Assembly: GCA_040882225.1 (NCBI GenBank)
Contig: JBBEBR010000022.1
Span: 496,001 to 560,000, forward strand
DNA: 64,000 bases
Direction of reading: 5' to 3'
Source of the DNA: Gracilimonas sp040882225
Lineage (GTDB): Bacteria; Bacteroidota; Rhodothermia; Balneolales; Balneolaceae
Both the position numbers and the translations under genes were made by a program. A model generated the notes under the pieces. That model did not search any database. It saw only the letters and a list, made by a program, of their open reading frames with translations, and was not told where the DNA came from. Position 1 is the first letter of the stretch. Each line of letters begins with the position of its first letter. Below are positions 26,201-32,760 of the stretch, one piece after another.

Positions 26201-26770
26201 GAGAAAAGGCCGTTCGCGATCAAACCTTAATTCATATTTCTCTTCTTTAAATCGGTTACCATCAGCCATGCTTCTGCGTTGTTTGCGTAATGCTTGTGCT
26301 ATAACAGGAAGTTCCTTATCAGTATTAAGATTAATTGTAAGAGTATTAAAATTAATAGTAAAATCGAGGCCGAAAATCTCCTTAAACAGGGAAGGGCGGA
26401 GGAAAAAATCTAACTCCTTTATTAAATAATCATCAGCGGTAATGTTGTAGGAATCCCATCCAAAATGGACTCGATTATTTGTTAAATCAATTTTATAGGA
26501 AGTTTGTTCAACAGAAAACCGCCCTTCTACAGTTAAGCTTTCAATTGTATGGTCTACTTTAAAAAGAGAGAAAAGTTCACTGATGGGCAGGTAGAACTCA
26601 TTATTTTTATAGTAAGAAGTAATTACAGAGTTTACCACTCCACGATGACGAAAATCAAGATATACTTCTATATCATCACTATTAGAATCCTGAGCTTTAA
26701 GATTCGGAGGAAAAATAAAACTTAATAAAATAAGAGAGGCTGATATTAACTTAACCCAATTTTTTTTCAC
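23291..26770 (-). CDS. Usher-like outer-membrane protein with C-terminal SPOR-like repeats
   Basis: 1159 residues with a signal peptide ending LKAQ. Residues about 30-170 resemble an usher N-domain (YLPISELFSLF..., FGLDFTINFNTLTINL, ELPVIAQALRKQRR). A long beta-barrel follows. It contains a plug-like insert (residues about 295-365: VELYLNNMLVDFQQADEMGNYRF, DLKIYGPSGEVLE) that matches the plug of chaperone-usher pores. After the barrel come an Ig/carboxypeptidase-regulatory-like domain (about 790-860) and then, from residue 909, three SPOR-like repeats (YEIQLATF, YGLQVGAF, FLFMLQLGEF; about 75 residues each). SPOR domains bind denuded peptidoglycan; ushers do not normally carry them. It overlaps the chaperone gene by ATGA, supporting a chaperone-usher pair. 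It probably exports the DUF4402-like subunits. Confidence 0.8.
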   Translation of the reverse strand: MKKNWVKLISASLILLSFIFPPNLKAQDSNSDDIEVYLDFRHRGVVNSVITSYYKNNEFYLPISELFSLFKVDHTIESLTVEGRFSVEQTSYKIDLTNNRVHFGWDSYNITADDYLIKELDFFLRPSLFKEIFGLDFTINFNTLTINLNTDKELPVIAQALRKQRRSMADGNRFKEEKYELRFDRERPFLDGGFVDYNLSSNINPDQTVYNFNTNLGLQVYGGDLQGSVFGSYSDNYNNFATNNLRWRYMYRDKTWLTKLTIGQSTTDGMFRNAYTGLRITNEPIEPRRLFDEFEIQGNTISESEVELYLNNMLVDFQQADEMGNYRFLTPITYGASRFDLKIYGPSGEVLERSNRIQVPFTFQPKGVFNYNLNVGQLDNPFIGSTDQSMTIQGNGAYGINNWLTAKAGVEYYEGFHDQVPTFTSTLSSRIFSHYLLTLEGATNAYYRGILNVIYPNSASINFDYTEFTSGFGIYNPSNDDKRVIASAFYPFNFFGLPFSLRASSFSRFRNTNSSTTFRLDANTRISKLNIRLGYNDRFIGTPDLLNPTNTAYLESSATYNIPRSRSLPPFIRGAFLRGQMRYMPSTSRVESAEFLISQNVFKKGRLQLSYGRNFFGNFNSMRFSLVIDFNKIRSSTTLNNMRGKNNFTQNVRGSIGYDTNYNNLLFTSRDQVGKSGAAIKLFVDNNANNIFDEGDDSIAENAVRINRSGASSISKNGILYFTQMQPYFYYNMEMNKSAIKNPLLVPEMEQFGVITDPNRFKKIELPFYMSGVIEGKVEQQVTESKTGGVAGLKLVLEKREGDFMEEIRTFSDGSFYAYEIPPGQYELRIDSAQLVILKSDAIPAVREFEVRAFSRGDFVEGLNFFLLPNNADKPSPIIENIGATRTTNSGGGLSFEYNIEVDSLQANSCNYEIQLATFSTMQASKAYIAKFDNDLSLYTVYNKSFSLYAVRMGSYKSFGEASGTAQIYMKKSFLDTGVVNQCAAVQATNSSYNQYGLQVGAFANINRARTFAEEFEAKYKLETLITQDQKSRLHKITIGQFPTLESAVIRKREILSQTSVPDIYIISDKEFIPAINVDFLFMLQLGEFDDARSATMYAMRFEEEFDAKSRILIDENKRVILVLNQTFTRWSEVLQKQQQVLNDPSFKYPVIHLMETKL

Positions 26771-27600
26771 CTCAGGGTATAGGGTACGGTTTGGGTAACC
26801 GGTTCCATTTGGACTAGGTTTTCTGATGATATATCACTTCTTCTGGTTTCAAATTTTAGCCGAATGGTATATTCACCTTTTGGTAAATCGTTGAGATCTA
26901 ATTCTTGGCGATGGGTGCCATCAAAATAGATGCTGGTTGAGGTGAAACTTTCTTGGACTGCTTCACCTTCGCTGTTAATTAAAGAAGCGGTAATAGAACC
27001 TAAAAACGGAGAATTTCCGGTACGTTTTAAATCAGTAAGCACTATTAGACCATTTTCATCTAATAGCGTTCGAATTTCCTTTATCTCAATACCCGTTGTT
27101 ACATTACCTTTTTTGTAAAAAAGACCGGTGACTTGTTCAATATTAATCCCAACCCGAGCAGATACATTATCGGTGGAAGTAATTTCAACCGGAGGGCTTT
27201 CGGGTGTTGAAGTTGTTTTAATTCTTGCCCAATATGTGCCATCAGGAAGATCATCAGGAGCATTTACTCTTAGCCGCACCACTTGTCGTTGGTCCGGATT
27301 TAGCACGAAATTTTGAGGGAAGGCCCGTATTTGGTCAGCAATTGAATGTTTTTTTTCAAGAAGAGAATCTTCACTAACTGTTTTTCTTTCGCCGTTTTCA
27401 TCTGTTTGACCAAAGGCAAACTGGAAATTTATAGAAATTTCCTGGTTTTGATTTGAACCATTAATAACCATATAGGTGCCAAATTGAGTACCGCTGTTCA
27501 CAAATAAATTGGTAGGAGCAATAGTAACCTGTCCAAATGCGAGGGTTGTTGTCAGGCAGAGGTAAAATATAATAGCTGAGTAGATAGTTTTTTTCCCCAT
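26767..27600 (-). CDS. PapD-like periplasmic chaperone
   Basis: 277 residues, signal peptide ending AFGQ (about residue 24). The mature protein reads as two Ig-like domains. The first has TIAPTNLFVNSGTQFGTYMVINGS and IRAFPQNFVLNPDQRQVVRLRV, corresponding to the G1 strand region and the VR motif of fimbrial chaperones; the second begins around GIEIKEIRT. Such chaperones hold pilus subunits in the periplasm by donor-strand complementation and deliver them to the usher. The gene overlaps the usher start by 4 bases (ATGA) and follows the subunit genes. It is slightly longer than classical PapD/FimC (about 230-245 aa). Confidence 0.78.
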   Translation of the reverse strand: MGKKTIYSAIIFYLCLTTTLAFGQVTIAPTNLFVNSGTQFGTYMVINGSNQNQEISINFQFAFGQTDENGERKTVSEDSLLEKKHSIADQIRAFPQNFVLNPDQRQVVRLRVNAPDDLPDGTYWARIKTTSTPESPPVEITSTDNVSARVGINIEQVTGLFYKKGNVTTGIEIKEIRTLLDENGLIVLTDLKRTGNSPFLGSITASLINSEGEAVQESFTSTSIYFDGTHRQELDLNDLPKGEYTIRLKFETRRSDISSENLVQMEPVTQTVPYTLR

Positions 27601-27689
27601 AATGAATCCGTTTTTTTAAATGACTGAGAGAACATACACAAAAACATAGAATGTTTGAAGTATATGTGAAAAAGGTGAGGAAAATACAT

Positions 27690-27727
27690 AAAAAAAAATC
27701 CTGCTATGAAAAATAGCAGGATTTAGA
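27690..27727 (-). terminator. Intrinsic terminator between subunit and chaperone genes
   Basis: On the minus strand AAATCCTGCTA and TAGCAGGATTT pair perfectly around a short A/T loop and run into nine T. It lies just past the stop of the 27742-28272 subunit gene and 90 bases before the chaperone start, so it should cut down chaperone-usher transcription relative to the subunit. Confidence 0.88.
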
Positions 27728-27741
27728 AAAACAAGAATTTC

Positions 27742-28272
27742 CTATAGGTACTCAACGGTAATAGTTATACCGTTTCCACCCCCAAGTGTGGTGTTGTAAA
27801 CTCCTGCAGGGACACCTGTTGAGGATAAATCACCACCAACATACAGAATGTCAGAAGTGTCACCCCCTCCAAATGCTATATTAGATCCACCCGGTGTCGT
27901 TAGTTCACCTCCGGTTAAATCTGAAAAAATACGAGGATCAAAAGCAATAGTTGTGCCATCACCATCACTTAGTAATACATCACCGTCATTCCAGGAGACA
28001 ACAATAGTTTGGCTTGAGGCAACATTTGAAATTGTAACCTGCCCATTTACGGGAGTTCCGGCATTAGCATCGGGGTTACCGGCATCGTCATCTCCGGCCT
28101 GTATGGTAGCATCAGCGTTGTTATCAACATCACCAAAGGAGACACTATTATTTGTAACTACACTTATAGCATTAACTACATTAGCTGATATTTCTACTTC
28201 CTGCGCAAAAGCACCTGTTGAAAAAACAGCTACCAGAGTAAAAAGTGTTAAAAGCGTTTTTAATGTTTTCAT
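27742..28272 (-). CDS. DUF4402-like pilus subunit (probable major subunit)
   Basis: 176 residues with a clear signal peptide ending AFAQ (about residue 24). The mature start EVEISANVVNAISVV shows alternating hydrophobic residues, as expected of a donor strand. Glycine/asparagine/aspartate-rich beta sequence follows, with VSFGDV, GQVTISNV, DILYVGGDLS and the final strand GITITVEYL, the usual ending of DUF4402 proteins. It is the last subunit gene before the chaperone and has its own 216-base upstream gap and a strong terminator, the pattern of a highly expressed major subunit. It has no cysteines after the signal. Role as chaperone-usher substrate is inferred. Confidence 0.75.
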   Translation of the reverse strand: MKTLKTLLTLFTLVAVFSTGAFAQEVEISANVVNAISVVTNNSVSFGDVDNNADATIQAGDDDAGNPDANAGTPVNGQVTISNVASSQTIVVSWNDGDVLLSDGDGTTIAFDPRIFSDLTGGELTTPGGSNIAFGGGDTSDILYVGGDLSSTGVPAGVYNTTLGGGNGITITVEYL

Positions 28273-28488
28273 AATCGAGGGTTATTTTATTAATCTGTAA
28301 AAAATTATTGAAGTAATGCCTGCTGTCCAAGTTAGAGTGTTTTAATTAAGGGAGTCTAATTTTTTACTTGAATCTTAAATGGCGGGCTAATTTTAAATCG
28401 GACGATAATAAAGAAAGGATTTATGAAAAAATTATAGAATATCTTAATGATTCCAACGAGAAATATTATACAATTATAAAAATGATTT

Positions 28489-29016
28489 TTAATCGAAATC
28501 AATGCTTAAAATAATATTACCTGAATACATGCCATTCGTAATATTACCCACATCTATAATCCCAAAAACATAGATATAAAGTTCTTTCCATATCTCATTT
28601 GTATAGGTTTCGGCTGTGCGTTCATGTACAGATATGTAGCCATTATTACCATTCAAAAGCATAGCATCTGAATAAGAGTTTGTACCCATGTTATTATAGG
28701 CCATACTGAGGTCCAATGTAATACGATCATCAATTCGGGTATCAGAATGAGAGAGGTATTCAGGATATTGCAGGCTTAGATATACATTTTGAGTATGAAA
28801 GGCACGAATTTTAAAAATTCCCATATTAACATCACCCAGGCTAATATTAGTACGGCCGGAATTGGTAACTATATTACCAAACTCAAGGTTCTGTTCAATA
28901 GTGGCACTAAGTTCAGGTTCTACTTTTAATTGTATATTTACAAACTGACCTTTTACCGGATTTTGAATACCTGTAAAAATTAAAAGGGCTAATATTTTTA
29001 TAGGCATTTTAATCAT
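28489..29016 (-). CDS. DUF4402-like minor subunit
   Basis: 175 residues; signal peptide to about residue 24 (VKGQ). The mature start FVNIQLKVEPELSATI alternates hydrophobic and polar residues and LEFGNIV is shared with the sister subunits. The C-terminal part contains LYIYVFGIIDVGNITNGMYSGNIILSIDFD, which matches the same region of the 29009-29662 gene (LYIYGSINVGNIDAGIYSANITVNISYD). The two are therefore paralogues. It overlaps that gene by 8 bases, implying translational coupling. Probably a pilus adaptor or tip component; no ligand-binding domain can be recognised. Confidence 0.68.
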   Translation of the reverse strand: MIKMPIKILALLIFTGIQNPVKGQFVNIQLKVEPELSATIEQNLEFGNIVTNSGRTNISLGDVNMGIFKIRAFHTQNVYLSLQYPEYLSHSDTRIDDRITLDLSMAYNNMGTNSYSDAMLLNGNNGYISVHERTAETYTNEIWKELYIYVFGIIDVGNITNGMYSGNIILSIDFD

Positions 29017-29662
29017 AGCTGATATTTACAGTTATATTTGCGCTATAGATGCCAGCGTCTATATTTCCAACATTTATGGATCCATAAATATAAAGGTATG
29101 CCGTTCTCATTTGTGCTGCAAGATCATATCCTTCGTATACCGGAGTTGGGGGAGGGCCGGGTGGTTCATTCCCGCGCTGTTCAATCGGAAATCGAGCTAA
29201 TGCAGAGTTTCCAGCTGTTGTCATTAAGTTTGCATGATTTATATTTTCAGGACCGCGGTTGGTGTATGCCGCTTCCAAGTTAAAAGCTATTCTGCAAGAT
29301 GCATTCGTTACGCAGCCTAAATCACCGTTTAACAGGAGGTACTCATCCGCAATAATTTCCACAGTAACATCTAAATATTTAATGCCTTCAATGGTTATGA
29401 TTTTTGCATCGGCTATTGGGATCGTTCTTAGGCCTTCATTCACCAGAATAAGTCCAAATTCCAGTTCTTCGGCGGGATTTAAATGAGATGCTGTTACAGA
29501 ATAACGGCTGCTATAAGATTCAAAATCAATTTCTTGTGAGAAGGTGTGAGCAGAAAATATAAAAAGAAGAATAAAAGGAGGGAGTATGAATTTCAATTTC
29601 AGTCGGGGGGGGGACTTGACAAAAAAGTAAATAGCAAAACCTGTAAAGCTGAAATTTTTCAT
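29009..29662 (-). CDS. DUF4402-like minor subunit with poly-C tract at its 5' end
   Basis: The frame opens with a TTG at 29677, but the ATG at 29662 is one base past the stop of the upstream subunit gene, so I use it (217 residues). The N-terminus is odd: about 28 residues (MKNFSFTGFAIYFFVKSPPR...) precede what looks like the true signal peptide (KLKFILPPFILLFIFSAHTFSQ). A tract of nine C lies between these two parts (29605-29613). The mature domain carries LEFGLILVNEG, a cysteine pair (GCVTNASC) and the final strand ITVNISYD shared with its neighbours. Loss or gain of one C would put the protein out of frame, see findings. Subunit role is inferred from paralogy and location. Confidence 0.65.
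   Translation of the reverse strand: MKNFSFTGFAIYFFVKSPPRLKLKFILPPFILLFIFSAHTFSQEIDFESYSSRYSVTASHLNPAEELEFGLILVNEGLRTIPIADAKIITIEGIKYLDVTVEIIADEYLLLNGDLGCVTNASCRIAFNLEAAYTNRGPENINHANLMTTAGNSALARFPIEQRGNEPPGPPPTPVYEGYDLAAQMRTAYLYIYGSINVGNIDAGIYSANITVNISYD
29605..29613 (-). repeat. Mononucleotide tract, nine C on the coding strand
   Basis: The plus strand shows nine consecutive G. On the coding (minus) strand the tract reads TCC CCC CCC CGA in frame. With eight C the next codons are GAC TGA (immediate stop). With ten C a stop follows 25 codons later. This is the arrangement of a slipped-strand ON/OFF switch. Confidence 0.6.
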
Positions 29663-29663
29663 A

Positions 29664-30161
29664 TTAGATGTAATCAATTTCTATGGTAAAATCTCCTTCA
29701 TAACTTCCCGGTTGTACATTTTCCAAGTTAACGCGGCCACCTATCCAAATGTAATGTCGACCTTCACCATTAAAATTCAAATTCCTGTTGTCGTTGTTTA
29801 ATAATTCAGATGTAGACTGATTTTCTTCTGTGTTAGCAGATATCTCATATAAAAAAGTAAGAGAGCCCATTCCCTCTGAATGAGTTAGTTCGTGTTCTGA
29901 TAGATAGGTGAGGCGAAATTCTGCTTCTGGTGTGCCTACGGCTATTAAAAATGCGGCATCAAGACTATTTACGGGATTTACATAAATCTCTCTTTGCCCG
30001 GGTTGGATATTACCAAACTGCATTGAGTTTACGGTCACTAACTCAATTGATTGCACAACCCTGGCGTGTACATTTATATCCGCAGTGATTTCAACTTCCT
30101 GTGCGTGGGCATTTATTAAAGAAAAAAGTAGCGCTATTCCTAAAGAAAAAAACCTGAACAT
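29664..30161 (-). CDS. DUF4402-like subunit
   Basis: 165 residues; signal peptide ending AHAQ (about residue 20). The mature start EVEITADINVHARVVQSIELV is close to that of the 27742 subunit (EVEISANVVNAISVV) and has the same alternating pattern. MQFGNIQPGQREIYV, RHYIWIGGRVNLENVQPGSYEGDFTIEIDYI complete the DUF4402-like pattern (final strand, GSYEG turn). It is the first of the four subunit genes in transcription order, with a 108-base gap to the pseudopilin-like gene upstream. Only one base separates its stop from the next ATG. Likely a fibre subunit exported by the chaperone-usher pair. Confidence 0.72.
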   Translation of the reverse strand: MFRFFSLGIALLFSLINAHAQEVEITADINVHARVVQSIELVTVNSMQFGNIQPGQREIYVNPVNSLDAAFLIAVGTPEAEFRLTYLSEHELTHSEGMGSLTFLYEISANTEENQSTSELLNNDNRNLNFNGEGRHYIWIGGRVNLENVQPGSYEGDFTIEIDYI

Positions 30162-30269
30162 TTCATCCTATTTTATTAGTCAGAAAGTTCAAGCTTATTG
30201 AGCTCTTATACCAGTTAATTAATTTTAATTAGAGGAAGATAATAGGTATATCGGAAGCTAAATCTTGTG

Positions 30270-31382
30270 TCAGTTACTTACAAAATTAGTCCCCTCTGAA
30301 CTCACTACTTTGGTATACCTATTTTGGCTAACAGCGTTAGCAGCGGCCATTTTGGCAAAATCCTCTCCATCGCAGTCATAATTAATTTCTATGTTTCCGC
30401 CTAACTCAATGTCTATGGGATTCTCATTGTCAGATGTTTGACCCACCAACACGGAGCCATTAATAGTTGGTGTTCCTCTTCCATCAAATAATTGGGCGTT
30501 CTCAAAAATTACTAAGCCATTAAATTCAAAATTCCCCCGGATCGTTAAAGAGGTACCGGCCGAGTCATAACTCATATAGGCGTTATCCTGAATCACCATT
30601 ATTCCATAACCCTGACTTTGTTGTCCGGTTAGTTTCACATCCCCATCTATGAAGAATATCCCGGGTTCTTCTTCTGTTCCTAAAGTACCGCTGTAGTCAG
30701 AGTCAACTGTAATAGCATTACCGGAATTTTTGAGGCGTTCTATAAGCTCATCTGTTGGTTCATAGTTAAGAGTGGAATCTACCGCAACTTCACCATCCAT
30801 ATTAAGATTTTCGTTATTGTCCAGATCGTCTTTAGTTTCTTGATCGCTGGTAACAATTGCCGGTTTATCTTCACAGTGATCTGCAGTACCATCAATTGAA
30901 TGAGCATTACCATCTGCAGTTATACTTCCAAACCCGGTTGGGAACTGGAGAGCACCGCCGAAATCCGGCACTAATCCACTAAAACGCCCTTTTAGAAAAA
31001 CAGTGACTACCTCGGCCTGTAAAGAATCTGTTCCGCCGAAAATAGGTTGAGTTGCCCGGGAAACGATACGAAGAGAGTCATCATCCCAGTAATTATTAGC
31101 AGAAACATCATTCAAAGCATCAATATAAAGTTCAAAATTTCTGCCCTCAATACTTCCGGTCCAGGGATTATCTTTATCATAAGTAGTCATCCAAGTGTCA
31201 TCTTTGTTTATTTCCTGCATGGCCATTTGTATAGCTGTATGTGCTGTATTTTTTGCCATAGTGAACTCGGCATAATCCACGGTCTTTTCTGTCAGCATCC
31301 TGCCTTGATCGGAGGTACTAATGCTAATAAAACCAATTGAAATAAGAGCTGCGGAACATATAATTAACATTGCTCGACCCAT
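30270..31382 (-). CDS. PilX/GspK-like membrane-anchored protein
   Basis: 370 residues. A single hydrophobic segment at the very N-terminus (residues about 3-22: AMLIICSAALISIGFISIS) anchors a large exported domain. The middle and end (IFFIDGDVKLTG, YGIMVIQDNAYM, LTIRGNFEFNGLVIFENAQLF, PTINGSVLVG) form a repetitive beta structure like that in PilX-type pilus assembly proteins. There is no recognisable prepilin-peptidase site. With the two smaller genes upstream it looks like a PilV-PilW-PilX or GspI-J-K set. It lies 14 bases downstream of the PilW-like gene. Function unproven; it may be part of a pseudopilin tip or an accessory of the fibre encoded next door. Confidence 0.55.
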   Translation of the reverse strand: MGRAMLIICSAALISIGFISISTSDQGRMLTEKTVDYAEFTMAKNTAHTAIQMAMQEINKDDTWMTTYDKDNPWTGSIEGRNFELYIDALNDVSANNYWDDDSLRIVSRATQPIFGGTDSLQAEVVTVFLKGRFSGLVPDFGGALQFPTGFGSITADGNAHSIDGTADHCEDKPAIVTSDQETKDDLDNNENLNMDGEVAVDSTLNYEPTDELIERLKNSGNAITVDSDYSGTLGTEEEPGIFFIDGDVKLTGQQSQGYGIMVIQDNAYMSYDSAGTSLTIRGNFEFNGLVIFENAQLFDGRGTPTINGSVLVGQTSDNENPIDIELGGNIEINYDCDGEDFAKMAAANAVSQNRYTKVVSSEGTNFVSN

Positions 31383-31396
31383 TGTAAATCACCTTT

Positions 31397-32020
31397 TTAT
31401 TTGTCAAGATTGCTTGGAGAAAATCGTTTTTCCCATGCAGAGCGTATATATCGGGCATTTCCACCCGTATAGATAGGTTCTGCACTTTGTAATTCTATTG
31501 CAAAATATAGTTGTTTGATAGAGTCTCTTAATGCCGCGCTAACCGGAGTAGACAAAAACTCCCCGTCTTCCGGTAAGGTAGATAATCCGTGTTCATCGAA
31601 ATACCATATTTGAAAACGAGTTACTCCTAATTTGATTTCTGTAACTTCTTCTACACCATCTTTCTCCACTTTGCGCAGCAGAATTTTGTCAGCAGGATTT
31701 TTTGTTACGCTTACCGGTGCATCTGTCAGCTGCCAGGTTATCAATTCCGGATTTCCTGGTGTATGGCGGTCAATTTTGCGATAAAATTTTATGGTAGAAG
31801 AATCAGCACTGATAATAATTTGAGAAGTGGGATTATAAAGGTCGTAACCCATATTTGGAATATCATCATATATCATCTGTGTAATAGTAGCGACCTTTTC
31901 TCTGGTAATTTGCGTCAGAGTTAGTTCGGCGCTGCTGTTTGAGACCCTGTTATTCATCATCAGCATTGAAACAAGGATAATTCCCGCGATAATATAACTG
32001 GTAATAATTCCTACATTCAT
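31397..32020 (-). CDS. PilW/GspJ-like membrane-anchored protein
   Basis: 207 residues: an N-terminal hydrophobic helix (IITSYIIAGIILVSMLMM, residues 4-21) directly after the initiator, then an exported domain with ITREKVATITQMIYDDIPNMGYDL, SSTIKFYRKIDRH, TEIKLGVTRFQIWYFDEHG and LYFAIELQSAEP. This order (early helix, precursor strand, GVxxFxxxY..G block) recalls PilW/GspJ-type minor pseudopilins. The conserved Glu5 and a leader peptide are missing. It lies 12 bases downstream of the PilV-like gene and 14 upstream of the PilX-like gene, so the three are probably one transcript. Confidence 0.55.
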   Translation of the reverse strand: MNVGIITSYIIAGIILVSMLMMNNRVSNSSAELTLTQITREKVATITQMIYDDIPNMGYDLYNPTSQIIISADSSTIKFYRKIDRHTPGNPELITWQLTDAPVSVTKNPADKILLRKVEKDGVEEVTEIKLGVTRFQIWYFDEHGLSTLPEDGEFLSTPVSAALRDSIKQLYFAIELQSAEPIYTGGNARYIRSAWEKRFSPSNLDK

Positions 32021-32032
32021 GAAATTTGCCGG

Positions 32033-32548
32033 TTAATCTGCATAATAATTTCGTATAAATTCCAGCTTATACGTTTTTAATTCATCTGAATTATTCCGCA
32101 GAAATTCACTTGTTATAAGTACTTCAATCTTCTTAAAAGTAGATTTTTCTGTGGTATATTCTAAAGTTTCTTCATCTACATAAAATACATCAACATCGAT
32201 GGTATAATTTCCGTGCTGAGTTTGTGCTATTTCTGAATGGCCGTTATAATCGTCAAAATCATTGTAATATCTGCGTGAGGCTTCCCCGTCGCCTCCTAAT
32301 GTATTGGCATCGGTAAAGCTATCCGGGATAGTTGTGGGGGGAAGTTCATTGCCTACAGTTACCTCGTCAAAATCTTTCGTATGTGCTTCTTCAATAATTT
32401 CCTGCCCTAAAGCAATCACTTCCTGCTCCAGTTCGCCTTCAATCTGCATTAAAGTGTTTCTGTGGATCATTCTGTTGGCATTCAATAAAATTGTTGAAAA
32501 AATAATCATCGCGGCCATTATTTGGATTATTTCACTATAACTGGTCAT
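32033..32548 (-). CDS. PilV/GspI-like leaderless pseudopilin-type protein
   Basis: 171 residues. The N-terminus MTSYSEIIQIMAAMIIFSTILL is a single helix. If Met is removed, Glu falls at position 5, exactly where type IV pilins and pseudopilins have it, yet there is no leader of basic residues before it. The exported part has VIALGQEIIEEAHTKDFDEVT (common in PilV-like proteins), then a beta domain with GNYTIDVDVFYVDEE and FKKIEVLITSEFL. It heads the three-gene pseudopilin-like group, 212 bases after the adhesin gene. I cannot assign it to the T2SS, T4P or Tad family with certainty. Confidence 0.52.
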   Translation of the reverse strand: MTSYSEIIQIMAAMIIFSTILLNANRMIHRNTLMQIEGELEQEVIALGQEIIEEAHTKDFDEVTVGNELPPTTIPDSFTDANTLGGDGEASRRYYNDFDDYNGHSEIAQTQHGNYTIDVDVFYVDEETLEYTTEKSTFKKIEVLITSEFLRNNSDELKTYKLEFIRNYYAD

Positions 32549-32760
32549 AAGCGGAATTTTTTAATTCTTGGGATCAAAGTATTAAAATTTTTTAATAATG
32601 CAACATTTTTAATTTTATTGTTTTATGAATTCTAAAACACAAGAGAAAAAAAGCAGTATTTGTTACACAAATTACGTAATAACTTCTTAGCCGGATTGGT
32701 TAATGAGAAACAGGAACCATCTATTTGGTAGATATGGCTATCTGTGGCTAACTTCATCTA

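Noticed and set aside
27848..28300. 150-aa plus-strand frame over the major subunit gene
   Set aside because: The minus-strand product has a signal peptide and DUF4402-like ends; the plus-strand frame has neither.
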